A stretch of 25,343 nucleotides of DNA, taken from Deltaproteobacteria bacterium. GTDB taxonomy: Bacteria > Desulfobacterota > Desulfuromonadia > Geobacterales > DSM-12255. The stretch is taken from NCBI GenBank assembly GCA_017861215.1, contig JAGFXN010000006.1, positions 1 to 25,343 of the forward strand, given 5' to 3'. The notes below the pieces were generated by a model. That model searched no databases and had not been told where the DNA came from. It was given only the letters and a program-made list of their open reading frames with translations. Below, one piece after another: positions 9,053-16,935 of the stretch (the first letter of the stretch is position 1; the number at the start of each line of letters is the position of its first letter). The translations under genes were made by a program, and so were the position numbers.

Positions 9053-10693
9053 TTACTCGATCGCCATGAAGCGGCAGGCATCATAGCATGACTTGCACTT
9101 GGTACATTTTTCCTTGATCAGTTCGGCAACCTGTCCTTTTTCCCATTTAATAGCATCAACCGGACAGGCCTTGAGACAGGCGCCGCATTTGACACATTTC
9201 TCGGGTATAACCTGCCAGAGGAGAAGTTCCTTGCAGCAGTTGGAAGGACAGCGCTTGTCGTTTATGTGAGCCTCATACTCTTGGCGGAAATACTTGATTG
9301 TGGAGAGAATCGGATTAGGAGCTGTCTGGCCAAGACCGCAGAGCGAAGCCTTCTTGATGGTGGTACCCATTTCGAGAAGTTTCTCGATGTCAGATGCCTC
9401 ACCTCGCCCTTCGGTGATCTTCTCAAGGATATCGAGCATCGCTTTCAGACCGATCCTGCAGGGAACGCACTTGCCGCAGGACTCGTCACGAGTAAAATTA
9501 AGAAAGAAGCGGGCAACGTCAACCATGCAGGTTGTTTCGTCCATGACGACCAGTCCGCCGGAACCCATCATGGCACCAGCCTTGATCAGTGAATCATAAT
9601 CAACAGGAGTGTCGAGAATATCCGCCGGTATACAACCGCCGGAAGGCCCGCCGGCCTGAACAGCCTTGAACTTCCTGTTATTGGCGATACCACCGCAGAC
9701 GCTGTAGATAACATCACGGACAGTCATCCCGGCCGGAACTTCGACAAGTCCGGTATGCTTCACCTTGCCGGTGACCGCAAAAATCTTGGTGCCCTTGGTT
9801 GTCTCGGTTCCCAGAGAAGCGTACCATTCTGCACCTTTAAGGATGATATGGCGGACGTTGGCAAAAGTTTCAACATTATTGATATTAGTCGGCTTGCCCC
9901 AGAGGCCCTTGACAGCCGGGAACGGCGGCCGGGGACGCGGCATGCCGCGCTCGCCTTCAATAGAGGCCATCAGCGCGGTCTCTTCTCCGCAGACGAACGC
10001 TCCAGCGCCCTTTTTGATTCTGAGATCAAAATCAAAACCGAATCCCATGACGTTTTTGCCGAGATAGCCCTTTTCGTAGCAGACATCGATGGCCATCTGC
10101 AGGCGCTCAATAGCCAGAGGATATTCGGCCCGGACATAGACATAACCGTAGGTGGCGCCGATAGCGAATCCGGCGATCATCATCCCCTCGATGATACAGT
10201 AGGGGTCGCCTTCGAGGATAGAACGGTCCATGAATGCACCGGGATCACCTTCGTCGGCATTGCAGATGACATATTTCAGCTTTCCGGGTGATGCGGCACA
10301 GAAAGACCACTTCATGCCGGTGGGGAAACCTCCGCCGCCGCGCCCTCTGAGGCCGGATTTCTTAACAAATGTATTATAATAAGGCTTGGCCTTGCGCTTC
10401 TCAAGAATCGTCATATTGACAATGTGTTCATTGACAATGTTTTCGACCTCTTCCGGCTTAACAAAATCGTAGGTGACACGCCCCTGCTCTTCGGTGATGA
10501 TATCGACCAGAACATCGTTGGCACAGAGACCGCGACAGCCGGTCTTGATGACGTCACAGCGCTTGCCGACAACGGCACTAAGGCCCTTCTCGGCAATAAC
10601 CCTGACGAACTCGGCCTCGACCTCTTTGGCCCCCATCGAAACACCGCCGGTCCCCTGGCAAATCAGAATTTTTATTGCTGCATTTTCGCTCAT
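9053..10693 (-). CDS. nuoF: NADH-quinone oxidoreductase subunit F with C-terminal ferredoxin domain
   Basis: The NADH- and FMN-binding subunit that starts electron transfer in complex I. 546 residues, longer than E. coli NuoF (about 445). Parts in order: an N-terminal thioredoxin-like [2Fe-2S]-type domain (C12, C46, C53, C57; the usual second Cys is Gly17, so it may not hold a normal cluster); GLRGRGGGGFPTGMKW (FMN/NADH site); ESCGKCVPCRIG with a later CGLG Cys for cluster N3; and an added C-terminal domain with two [4Fe-4S] motifs, CVKCGACLKACP and CTKCKSCYDAC. The layout is that of HndC/HoxF-like subunits. The ATG at 10693 has AAGGGA about 10 bases upstream. Confidence 0.97.
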   Translation of the reverse strand: MSENAAIKILICQGTGGVSMGAKEVEAEFVRVIAEKGLSAVVGKRCDVIKTGCRGLCANDVLVDIITEEQGRVTYDFVKPEEVENIVNEHIVNMTILEKRKAKPYYNTFVKKSGLRGRGGGGFPTGMKWSFCAASPGKLKYVICNADEGDPGAFMDRSILEGDPYCIIEGMMIAGFAIGATYGYVYVRAEYPLAIERLQMAIDVCYEKGYLGKNVMGFGFDFDLRIKKGAGAFVCGEETALMASIEGERGMPRPRPPFPAVKGLWGKPTNINNVETFANVRHIILKGAEWYASLGTETTKGTKIFAVTGKVKHTGLVEVPAGMTVRDVIYSVCGGIANNRKFKAVQAGGPSGGCIPADILDTPVDYDSLIKAGAMMGSGGLVVMDETTCMVDVARFFLNFTRDESCGKCVPCRIGLKAMLDILEKITEGRGEASDIEKLLEMGTTIKKASLCGLGQTAPNPILSTIKYFRQEYEAHINDKRCPSNCCKELLLWQVIPEKCVKCGACLKACPVDAIKWEKGQVAELIKEKCTKCKSCYDACRFMAIE

Positions 10694-10726
10694 GACTGAA
10701 TTGTCCCTTACCGAAATAGTATCGAG

Positions 10727-11251
10727 CTACTTTTTCATTGGTCTCTGATTATAGTCTGCAATGATCTCTTCCACCTTCTGCACCGTCATTGAACCGTAGG
10801 TGGCATCATTGACCATGGCAAGAGGCGCCATCCCGCAAGCTCCGAGACAGGCGACCTTTTCGAAGGTATAGCGCAAGTCTGCCGATGTTTCCGCGTGTCC
10901 GATGTGAAGCTTGTCAAAAAAAGTCTCAACAATCCTGGTAGCACCCTGGACGTGACAGGCAGTACCAACGCAAACGCGGATGATGAAACGGCCGCGGGGC
11001 TTGAGATGGAACTGTGCATAAAAGGTTAGCACTCCGTAGATCTGGCTCGGATAAACATTGAGCCTCTCGGCAACAAGCTCTATCGTCGGCTTCGGAACAT
11101 ACCCATACTCGTCCTGAATCCCCTGAAGAACCGGCATCAGGTTGCCGTGAAGGGTGAGATATTTATCGATAACCGCATTTGCTGCCGTCAAATCGATCGG
11201 CTCTTCAACCTTCTCTTCAGTTTCACTATTTTGGGCGGTTGCGTTACTCAT
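10727..11251 (-). CDS. nuoE: NADH-quinone oxidoreductase subunit E
   Basis: Thioredoxin-like [2Fe-2S] subunit (cluster N1a) that sits next to the flavin in NuoF. 174 residues. The four cluster cysteines are C94 and C99 (CVGTACH) and C135 and C139 (CLGACG), the standard set. The first 20 residues are an acidic, probably disordered extension (SETEEKVEEPID) before the helical bundle beginning near residue 24. The ATG at 11251 has AAAGGAG about 10 bases upstream. It lies between nuoD and nuoF. Confidence 0.98.
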   Translation of the reverse strand: MSNATAQNSETEEKVEEPIDLTAANAVIDKYLTLHGNLMPVLQGIQDEYGYVPKPTIELVAERLNVYPSQIYGVLTFYAQFHLKPRGRFIIRVCVGTACHVQGATRIVETFFDKLHIGHAETSADLRYTFEKVACLGACGMAPLAMVNDATYGSMTVQKVEEIIADYNQRPMKK

Positions 11252-11277
11252 GGACTTCCATCTCCTTTGCAGGGAGT

Positions 11278-12450
11278 TTAACGGTCAATTTCACCCAGAA
11301 CGATATCAAGGGTTCCGATTACAGCTACAAGGTCGGCAATCATGGCGCCTTTTGCCATCTTCTCGATAGCAGAGAGATTGACAAATGAAGGGGGACGAAC
11401 TCTCATCCGGTATGGCTTGTTACCGCCGTCACTGACGAGATAAAAACCCAGCTCGCCTTTCGGCGCCTCCACTGACTGGTAAATCTCACCTTCAGGAACA
11501 GGGAACCCTTCGCTGGCAATCTTGAAGTGATGGATAAGACCTTCGATTGAGTTATAGACGTTCTCTTTCGGCGGATAGCAGACCTGCGGCTCGTCTGCGA
11601 GCACCGGACCAGGCTTGAGAGCTTTCAATGCCTGGGAGATTATGTTCACTGCTTCGCGCATTTCAATAAGGCGGACCTTGTAACGGTCGAAGGTGTCACA
11701 CTTCTCGCCGACAGGAACCTTGAAGCTGTACTTGTCATAACCGCTGTACGGGTTGTCGCGGCGAAGGTCCCAGTCAACGCCGGAGCCACGCAGCGCCGGA
11801 CCGGTGATCCCTGCATCGATTGCGTCCTCGGCAGAGATCACGCCGTTACCGACAGTCCGCTGCAACCAGATGGTGTTCTTGGTGAGAAGCCCCTCGTAGG
11901 TATCGAAGAAACCGGGGAAAGTGTCGATAATTTCCTGGACATCCTTTTCAAACCCGGCATAGACATCGGCTGAAAGCCCGCCGACGCGGTAGTAGTTGCT
12001 CGTCATGCGTGCACCGGAAAGCTTTTCATACAGCTGCATAACCTTCTCACGCTCGCGGAAGGCATAGATGAATACTGTCATGGCGCCGATATCGAGAGCG
12101 TGACAGGCAAGCCATACCAGATGAGACTTGAGACGGGTCAGCTCCGCCGTAATGACACGGACCGTTTGTGCCCTCTCAGGCACCTCGATACCGAGAAGCT
12201 TTTCCACCGCCAGGACATACCCGAGATTGTTGCTCATCGGCGCCAGATAGTCCATTCGGTCGGTCAGCGGCAGTGCCTGATGATAAGTCCTGTACTCGGA
12301 AAGCTTTTCAATACCGCGGTGGAGATAACCGATATGCGGGGTAATCTTGCGGATTATCTCACCGTCAAGTTCGAGTACCAACCGCAAAACCCCGTGTGTT
12401 GACGGATGCTGCGGTCCCATGTTTAGTGTCATTGTCTCTATTTGTGCCAT
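11278..12450 (-). CDS. nuoD: NADH-quinone oxidoreductase subunit D
   Basis: The 49-kDa-type subunit that, with NuoB and NuoH, forms the quinone reduction site; it is related to the large subunit of NiFe hydrogenases but lacks the metal cysteines. 390 residues from the ATG at 12450. A longer frame opens at an ATG at 12483 but has no ribosome site, whereas 12450 has AGGGGTG upstream and starts at MAQIETMTLNMGPQHPSTHG, the usual N-terminus. The His of GPQHPSTHGVLRL is the quinone-site residue. DWDLRRDNPYSGYD is also conserved. It is separate from nuoC, unlike the fused nuoCD of enterobacteria. Confidence 0.97.
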   Translation of the reverse strand: MAQIETMTLNMGPQHPSTHGVLRLVLELDGEIIRKITPHIGYLHRGIEKLSEYRTYHQALPLTDRMDYLAPMSNNLGYVLAVEKLLGIEVPERAQTVRVITAELTRLKSHLVWLACHALDIGAMTVFIYAFREREKVMQLYEKLSGARMTSNYYRVGGLSADVYAGFEKDVQEIIDTFPGFFDTYEGLLTKNTIWLQRTVGNGVISAEDAIDAGITGPALRGSGVDWDLRRDNPYSGYDKYSFKVPVGEKCDTFDRYKVRLIEMREAVNIISQALKALKPGPVLADEPQVCYPPKENVYNSIEGLIHHFKIASEGFPVPEGEIYQSVEAPKGELGFYLVSDGGNKPYRMRVRPPSFVNLSAIEKMAKGAMIADLVAVIGTLDIVLGEIDR

Positions 12451-12499
12451 TGATTTTTCACCCCTGCAGAGTGTTGAATACATGTATGTGTTTAGCGGA

Positions 12500-12985
12500 T
12501 CAGGAAAGGCGCCCCTTGTATGGCTCCCTATCCGGTCCCTGGAGTGGATAGTCCTTGCGCAGCGGATGACCGGCCCAGTCGTCCGTCATCAGAATCCTGC
12601 GCAGGTCAGGATGGCTATTGAAGGTTATGCCGAATAGATCGTACACCTCGCGCTCAAGCCATTCCGCTGTAGACCAGACCTTATAGACAGTATCGATCGA
12701 ACAGCAGCTCTCGCTGACTTGCGCCTTGATCCTGAGCCTGTCCTTGTTCGGGATGGAGTATAAATTGTAGACCATCATGAATCTCGGCTCCTGTCCAAGA
12801 TAGTCTACCGCGGTAACATCGGTCAGCAGGTTGAAGGCAAGAGCTGTCTTCAGGAAACTGCAGATGTCGACAATATTCTCTTTCTTCACGGTAACGGTGA
12901 CTTCGCCGCGAAATTCCTTGATGTCGACGATGTCAGCAGCGAAACGCTCTTTCAGCTTGATTACTGCACGATTATTTTCTGCCAT
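12500..12985 (-). CDS. nuoC: NADH-quinone oxidoreductase subunit C
   Basis: Structural 30-kDa-type subunit of the peripheral arm, without cofactors. 161 residues, typical of unfused NuoC. The family signature EREVYDLFGITFNSHPDLRR followed by GHPLRKDYPL is present at about residues 110-150. The start ATG at 12985 has a GGAAGAGG purine stretch about 10 bases upstream. It lies 33 bases after nuoB and 49 bases before nuoD. Confidence 0.97.
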   Translation of the reverse strand: MAENNRAVIKLKERFAADIVDIKEFRGEVTVTVKKENIVDICSFLKTALAFNLLTDVTAVDYLGQEPRFMMVYNLYSIPNKDRLRIKAQVSESCCSIDTVYKVWSTAEWLEREVYDLFGITFNSHPDLRRILMTDDWAGHPLRKDYPLQGPDREPYKGRLS

Positions 12986-13018
12986 ATCAGCCGTACCTCT
13001 TCCTTTACTCTTGATAGC

Positions 13019-13531
13019 TTATGCAGCGGAGTCGTAACGCTCACCAAGACCGATTGTCGATCCGAAGGAGTTGCGCTCCCGCATTATCTTTTCCTGAAGC
13101 TTGATCAAGCCAAAGAGCAGAGCTTCCGGACGGGGAGGGCAACCCGGGATATAGACATCGACCGGTAAAGCTTCATCAACCCCCTGCACAACACTGTAGG
13201 TATCAAAAATTCCGCCTGAACAGGCGCAGGCCCCCATGGCAATCACCCATTTCGGCTCCGGCATCTGCTCATAAACCGTCATGATGACCGGCAGCATCTT
13301 TTTGGTGACGGTCCCGGCGATAATAATGCAGTCGGATTGACGCGGGGATGCACGGAAAATTATCCCGAAACGGTCAAGGTCATTGTGGGACGCCCCTGTT
13401 GCCATCATCTCGATGGCACAGCAAGCAAGACCGAAGGTCATCGGCCAGATGGATGATTTGCGTGCCCAGTTGACAAGGCCGTCCAGAGACGCGGTGAGAA
13501 TGTTATCTCCAAGAGGATTATCTACTCCCAT
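13019..13531 (-). CDS. nuoB: NADH-quinone oxidoreductase subunit B
   Basis: Carries [4Fe-4S] cluster N2, the last electron carrier before quinone. 170 residues from the ATG at 13531, which has AAAGGAG 8 bases upstream; the open frame extends upstream to 13660 but that part overlaps nuoA and is not NuoB-like. The adjacent ligand cysteines C37 and C38 (GLACCAIEMM) are present, as are MGACACSGGIFDTYSV and PGCPPRPEAL, which supply the other two. The CAC where many homologues have CAN gives an extra Cys next to the cluster site. The start overlaps the nuoA stop by 10 bases, so the two are likely translationally coupled. Confidence 0.97.
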   Translation of the reverse strand: MGVDNPLGDNILTASLDGLVNWARKSSIWPMTFGLACCAIEMMATGASHNDLDRFGIIFRASPRQSDCIIIAGTVTKKMLPVIMTVYEQMPEPKWVIAMGACACSGGIFDTYSVVQGVDEALPVDVYIPGCPPRPEALLFGLIKLQEKIMRERNSFGSTIGLGERYDSAA

Positions 13532-13878
13532 TCCAAGGCTCCTTTTTTCCATACATAAATATAGCCGACGAAGAGGATTACCACGAATACCCCCATCTCC
13601 ATAAGGCCAAAAACCCCCAGACGCTTGAAAAGAACCGCCCAGGGGTAAAGGAATACACACTCTATATCGAACAGAATAAAAAGCATGGCTATTATGTAGA
13701 ACTTGATGGAGAAGCGCTCCTGCGCGCTACCTACAGGCTCGCAACCGCTTTCATACGGCTGAAGTTTGAGCGGCGAAATCTTTTTCTGACCGATAAGCGC
13801 TGAGAATACGACCGAGCCAAGCCCGAAACAGAGCGCAACCACCAAAAGTAAAATTATCGGGAGATATGCACCTAACAT
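13522..13878 (-). CDS. nuoA: NADH-quinone oxidoreductase subunit A
   Basis: First gene of the operon; a small membrane subunit next to NuoH, 118 residues with three helices. I take the ATG at 13878, which has GGAGG 5 bases upstream and begins MLGAYLPIILLLVVAL. A GTG at 13923 would add 15 residues without a ribosome site. The conserved stretch FKFYIIAMLFILFDIECVFL-type segment (here SIKFYIIAMLFILFDIECVF) with Asp-Ile-Glu is present at about residues 55-75. The gene ends inside the start of nuoB. Confidence 0.97.
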   Translation of the reverse strand: MLGAYLPIILLLVVALCFGLGSVVFSALIGQKKISPLKLQPYESGCEPVGSAQERFSIKFYIIAMLFILFDIECVFLYPWAVLFKRLGVFGLMEMGVFVVILFVGYIYVWKKGALEWE

Positions 13879-13953
13879 CTGATCCTCCGTCCACCCATTT
13901 ATTGCAAGCTCGTCGCCAATCACCCTGTTATTTCAGATAATTGGGAAACCCTT

Positions 13954-13979
13954 GCATTACTGTATACAGTATACAATGC
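13954..13979. promoter_or_regulatory. Palindromic operator candidate at the nuo transcription start
   Basis: TGTATAC-A-GTATACA at 13961-13975 is a perfect 7-1-7 inverted repeat. It is flanked by GCATT on the left and AATGC on the right, so the symmetry continues to 13954-13979 if two bases on the left are bulged. It sits just downstream of the nuo -10 box and covers roughly +1 to +18, a classic place for a repressor. GntR-family regulators often bind sites with this kind of TGTATAC half, but the regulator is not in the window, so that is inference. Confidence 0.65.
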
Positions 13980-13984
13980 GGCGC

Positions 13985-14013
13985 AATTTAGGTCATTTAA
14001 CCTTCTTTGTCAA
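13985..14013 (-). promoter_or_regulatory. nuo operon promoter (sigma70 type)
   Basis: Read on the minus strand: TTGACA (14013-14008, full -35 match), 17-base spacer, then TAAATT (13990-13985, four of six to TATAAT with the key first two and last bases). The predicted start is near 13978, giving a leader of about 100 bases before nuoA. No other promoter of this quality is seen between nuoA and nuoN, so the 14 genes are probably one transcript. Confidence 0.75.
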
Positions 14014-14093
14014 GGGAAAAAATCTCTTAATCTTTGCCTTTTTTTCAATAGCTCCTGCTAATAAAGACGGCCACAAATTAGCCGATTAATGCC

Positions 14094-14123
14094 TTGACAC
14101 GATTCGCGGTTATGTGCTAACTC
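14094..14123 (+). promoter_or_regulatory. hemL promoter candidate
   Basis: TTGACA at 14094-14099, 18-base spacer, then TGC-TAACTC (14115-14123), an extended -10 with a weak hexamer. Transcription would start near 14130, about 35 bases before the hemL ATG. The -35 is a perfect match but the -10 is poor, so confidence is moderate. Confidence 0.4.
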
Positions 14124-14166
14124 TTCGTAAATCATAGTGTTTCTCAATTCAGTCTGCGAGGGTTAC

Positions 14167-15450
14167 ATGAACCACACAAAATCAAGTCAGCTTTTTGCTG
14201 CCGCAAAAGAGATCATTCCTGGCGGCGTCAACAGCCCGGTACGGGCTTTCAAATCCGTTGGCGCCGATCCGGTTTTCATAACCCGCGCAGCCGGCTCACA
14301 CATTTTTGATGCTGACGGCAACGACTATATTGATTATGTCGGCTCCTGGGGTCCGATGATTCTTGGTCACTGTCACCCTGATGTGGTTGCTGCCGTCAAA
14401 AAGACTGCCGAAAGCGGCTGCAGCTTCGGCGCACCGACAGAACTCGAAATCAGACTGGCGGAAATGGTCATCGACGCTGTACCGTCCATCGAGATGGTCA
14501 GGATGGTAAGCTCCGGCACCGAAGCAACGATGAGCGCCATCCGCCTTGCCCGCGGCTATACCTGCCGCGACAAGATCATGAAGTTTTCCGGCTGTTATCA
14601 CGGGCACTCCGACGCCCTGCTTGTCAAGGCGGGTTCCGGCGCCGCCACCTTCGGCGTTCCCGATTCCCCCGGCGTTCCGCAGGACTTTGCCAAGCACACC
14701 CTTACCGCTGCCTTCAACAGTCTGGATTCAGTCAAGAGACTGATTACTGAGAACAAGGGTCAGATCGCCTGCATCATCATTGAACCGATTGCCGGCAACA
14801 TGGGGACAGTACCGCCGCAGCCCGGCTTTCTCGAAGGACTTCGCCAGCTCTGCAGCGACGAAGGTATGGTGCTCATCTTTGACGAGGTCATGTCCGGTTT
14901 CAGGGTGGCGCTTGGCGGCGCACAGGAGGTCTACGGCGTAACTCCCGACATGACGACACTCGGCAAGATTATCGGCGGCGGACTTCCGGTAGGCGCGTTC
15001 GGCGGCAAAAAGGAGATCATGTCGCTCCTCTCACCGTCCGGGGGAGTATACCAGGCCGGAACACTTTCCGGAAACCCCCTGGCAATGGCCGCCGGCATTG
15101 CCACTTTGAAGCTGCTTCAACAGCCCGGCTTTTATCAGCAGCTTGAAGAGAAGAGCGCCTATCTTGCTGCCGGGATCGCCAAAGCAGCACAAGATGCCGG
15201 CTACCCGCTCTTTTCCACCCGTGTCGGCAGCATGATCTGCGCCTTCTTCACCAAGCAGGAAGTGACTGACTGGGAGAGCGCCGCTACCTGCGACACCAAG
15301 GCTTTTGCTACCTATTTCCGCGCCATGCTCGAAGAAGGAATTTATCTGGCGCCGTCCCAGTTCGAGACGGGTTTCGTCTCAATCGCCCACACCCGCGAAG
15401 AGCTTGACAGAACCATAGCCGCCGCAGGAAAATGTTTCCGGCTGCTGTAA
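14167..15450 (+). CDS. hemL: Glutamate-1-semialdehyde 2,1-aminomutase
   Basis: Pyridoxal-phosphate enzyme that converts glutamate-1-semialdehyde to 5-aminolevulinate, the first committed tetrapyrrole precursor in the C5 pathway; cytoplasmic. 427 residues, the normal length. The cofactor lysine is K267 in TTLGKIIGGGLPVGAFGG. Also seen: GGVNSPVRAFKSVG near the N-terminus, VSSGTEATMSAIRLARG (phosphate-binding loop) and IFDEVMSGFRV. I choose the ATG at 14167, with GAGGG 5 bases upstream, over a GTG at 14137. It is divergent from the nuo operon. Haem demand of a cytochrome-rich respiratory lifestyle fits the context. Confidence 0.97.
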   Translation: MNHTKSSQLFAAAKEIIPGGVNSPVRAFKSVGADPVFITRAAGSHIFDADGNDYIDYVGSWGPMILGHCHPDVVAAVKKTAESGCSFGAPTELEIRLAEMVIDAVPSIEMVRMVSSGTEATMSAIRLARGYTCRDKIMKFSGCYHGHSDALLVKAGSGAATFGVPDSPGVPQDFAKHTLTAAFNSLDSVKRLITENKGQIACIIIEPIAGNMGTVPPQPGFLEGLRQLCSDEGMVLIFDEVMSGFRVALGGAQEVYGVTPDMTTLGKIIGGGLPVGAFGGKKEIMSLLSPSGGVYQAGTLSGNPLAMAAGIATLKLLQQPGFYQQLEEKSAYLAAGIAKAAQDAGYPLFSTRVGSMICAFFTKQEVTDWESAATCDTKAFATYFRAMLEEGIYLAPSQFETGFVSIAHTREELDRTIAAAGKCFRLL

Positions 15451-15455
15451 ACGGC

Positions 15456-15536
15456 TGCCAGACAGTTTCTGCTCGCAATGTCAGCCTGCGGACAGGCGCC
15501 AGAACACAAATCGCTGTTGACAGCCTTTGTCTGGCA
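15456..15536. repeat. Inverted repeat in the hemL-atpZ gap
   Basis: TGCCAGACA (15456-15464) and TGTCTGGCA (15528-15536) are perfect 9-base inverted arms. Between them lies a smaller hairpin, GCCTG-CGGA-CAGGC (15484-15497). No T-run follows, so it is not an ordinary terminator. The right arm falls in the spacer of the putative atpZ promoter. It may be a folded RNA end of hemL or a protein site; the function is unknown. Confidence 0.4.
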
Positions 15537-15547
15537 TGTTATGTAAT
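15517..15547 (+). promoter_or_regulatory. F0 operon promoter candidate
   Basis: TTGACA at 15517-15522, then either TATGTA after 17 bases (15540-15545) or TGTAAT after 19 bases (15542-15547). The -35 is perfect but both -10 choices are imperfect. The resulting leader before the ATG at 15590 would be about 40 bases. Confidence 0.35.
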
Positions 15548-15589
15548 TCAGGTTTTGCTGCCCCTTACACGCTGCTTTTTGATAACTAC

Positions 15590-15835
15590 ATGGCCCTAAG
15601 TGAAGACAAGAAAGAGCTGCTGCGGATTCTGGGCAACGTCTCAAGCATGGGAATTTCGGTGGCTGTTGCCATTGCCATCGGTGTTGCCATGGGACTGCAG
15701 CTTGACAAATGGTTCAACACTGCTCCCTGGTTTTTCTTCATCTTCCTCTTTTTCGGAATTGTTGCCGGATTCAGGAATGTTTACCGGGTTTCCAGCAAAG
15801 AGATTCATAGGGATGAAGCTGATCACGATAAATGA
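15590..15835 (+). CDS. atpZ: AtpZ/AtpI-family F0 assembly protein
   Basis: Small membrane protein of the ATPase_gene1/AtpZ family found at the head of many F0F1 operons; proposed to help c-ring assembly or ion handling. 81 residues from the ATG at 15590: a charged N-terminus (MALSEDKKELLR), then two membrane segments (about 15-35 and 45-65), with GLQLDKWFNTAPW between them and GIVAGFRNVYR after the second, which is the family hallmark. The open frame reaches back to a TTG at 15527 and includes an ATG at 15536, but the extra residues are not family-like. No clear ribosome site precedes 15590. Its 3' end overlaps the next gene by 23 bases. Confidence 0.8.
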   Translation: MALSEDKKELLRILGNVSSMGISVAVAIAIGVAMGLQLDKWFNTAPWFFFIFLFFGIVAGFRNVYRVSSKEIHRDEADHDK

Positions 15836-16205
15836 GGGAAATGTCCAGGCTGTTATTATCAAAGGGAGTCTGCTGCTTCTGGCTGTTCTGTCTGTTGCCG
15901 GTTTTTTCTTTGTTTCGGCACGCTTTGCCTGCAGCGTTCTTGCCGGCGGCGCACTGACACTGCTTAACCACTGCTGGCTGAGAAGTATCCTGGAACGGGT
16001 ACTCTCCGGACAGACCGAAAATGCCGCAAGATACACCTTGCTCCGCTACCTGTTGCGGCTTACGTTGATAGCTGTCGCGGTAGTTGCTCTTTTCAGGCTT
16101 CATGTTGACATCGGCGGACTTTTTGCCGGGCTGTCAATACTGGTTATTGCGACCATAACAGTTTCCATATATTCACTGGTGCATCACAAAGGAGAATCGT
16201 CATGA
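15813..16205 (+). CDS. atpI: ATP synthase subunit I (AtpI)
   Basis: Membrane protein of the ATP-synt_I family, a likely chaperone for the c-ring of F0. 130 residues with four membrane segments at about 14-32, 36-52, 70-92 and 96-118. RFACSVLAGGALTLLNHCWL followed by a basic segment and a second helical pair fits the family layout. The ATG at 15813 lies inside the preceding gene (23-base overlap), and its stop overlaps the atpB start (ATGA), so translation is probably coupled along the group. The frame is open further upstream but that part is antiparallel to no known domain and overlaps atpZ. The start is the least certain part. Confidence 0.75.
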   Translation: MKLITINEGNVQAVIIKGSLLLLAVLSVAGFFFVSARFACSVLAGGALTLLNHCWLRSILERVLSGQTENAARYTLLRYLLRLTLIAVAVVALFRLHVDIGGLFAGLSILVIATITVSIYSLVHHKGESS

Positions 16206-16891
16206 TCCACCCCATACTTTTCCTGCAGTTTTTCCGTGAGCTGCTTGCTCCGCTCCATATCTCTGCAGCCGGAATTGACGCGATTGCCTACACCTGGCTG
16301 ATCATAGCCCTGCTGGCAATGGTCTCGATTGTGGCAACCAAAGCCGTCAAAATGGTTCCAGGCGGACTGCAGAACTTCATGGAAGTCGTCGTTGGCGGCA
16401 TCGAGAACATGATCGTCGAAACCATGGGTGAGCATGGCCGTCCGTTCTTCCCGCTGATCGCAACCCTTGCCATCTTCATCCTCGTCTCAAACCTCATTGG
16501 ACTTATTCCCGGATTCTTTCCGCCGACTGCCAACATCAACACCACCGCCGCCTGTGCTGTCGTCGTATTCGTGATGACCCATGTCGTCGGTGTTAAAGAG
16601 CACGGGGTAAAGTACATCAAGCATTTCATGGGGCCAATCATCTGGCTCGCACCGATGATGTTCTTCATCGAGGTCATCGGCCACTTCAGCCGGGTCATCT
16701 CCCTCACGCTCCGTCTTTTCGGAAACATGAACGGTCACGAACTCGTCCTGATGATCTTCTTCGGCCTGGCCCCTTTCATGGTGCCGCTGCCGATGATGCT
16801 GATGGGTGTGCTCGTATCCTGCATCCAGGCATTTGTATTCATGCTGCTGGCGATGATCTATATACAGGGCTCACTGGAGCATGCACATTAG
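16202..16891 (+). CDS. atpB: ATP synthase F0 subunit a
   Basis: Stator channel subunit of F0 that passes ions to and from the c-ring. 229 residues, five or six helices. The essential Arg is R171 in LRLFGNMNGHELVL, and E180 in the same helix matches E219 of the E. coli protein. The ATG at 16202 overlaps the atpI stop and has AAAGGAG 7-8 bases upstream. Compared with E. coli (271 residues) it is short, as in many Gram-positive and deltaproteobacterial versions. F1 and the b subunits are not in the window, so the synthase genes are split between loci. Confidence 0.97.
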   Translation: MIHPILFLQFFRELLAPLHISAAGIDAIAYTWLIIALLAMVSIVATKAVKMVPGGLQNFMEVVVGGIENMIVETMGEHGRPFFPLIATLAIFILVSNLIGLIPGFFPPTANINTTAACAVVVFVMTHVVGVKEHGVKYIKHFMGPIIWLAPMMFFIEVIGHFSRVISLTLRLFGNMNGHELVLMIFFGLAPFMVPLPMMLMGVLVSCIQAFVFMLLAMIYIQGSLEHAH

Positions 16892-16935
16892 AATCAGGTT
16901 AAGGTAGAGATAGAGGAAATCCACAACCTGCTCTC

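Noticed and set aside
13532..13660. 43-residue N-terminal extension of NuoB
   Set aside because: It lies entirely in nuoA in another frame. The ATG at 13531 has a strong ribosome site and starts at the normal NuoB N-terminus.
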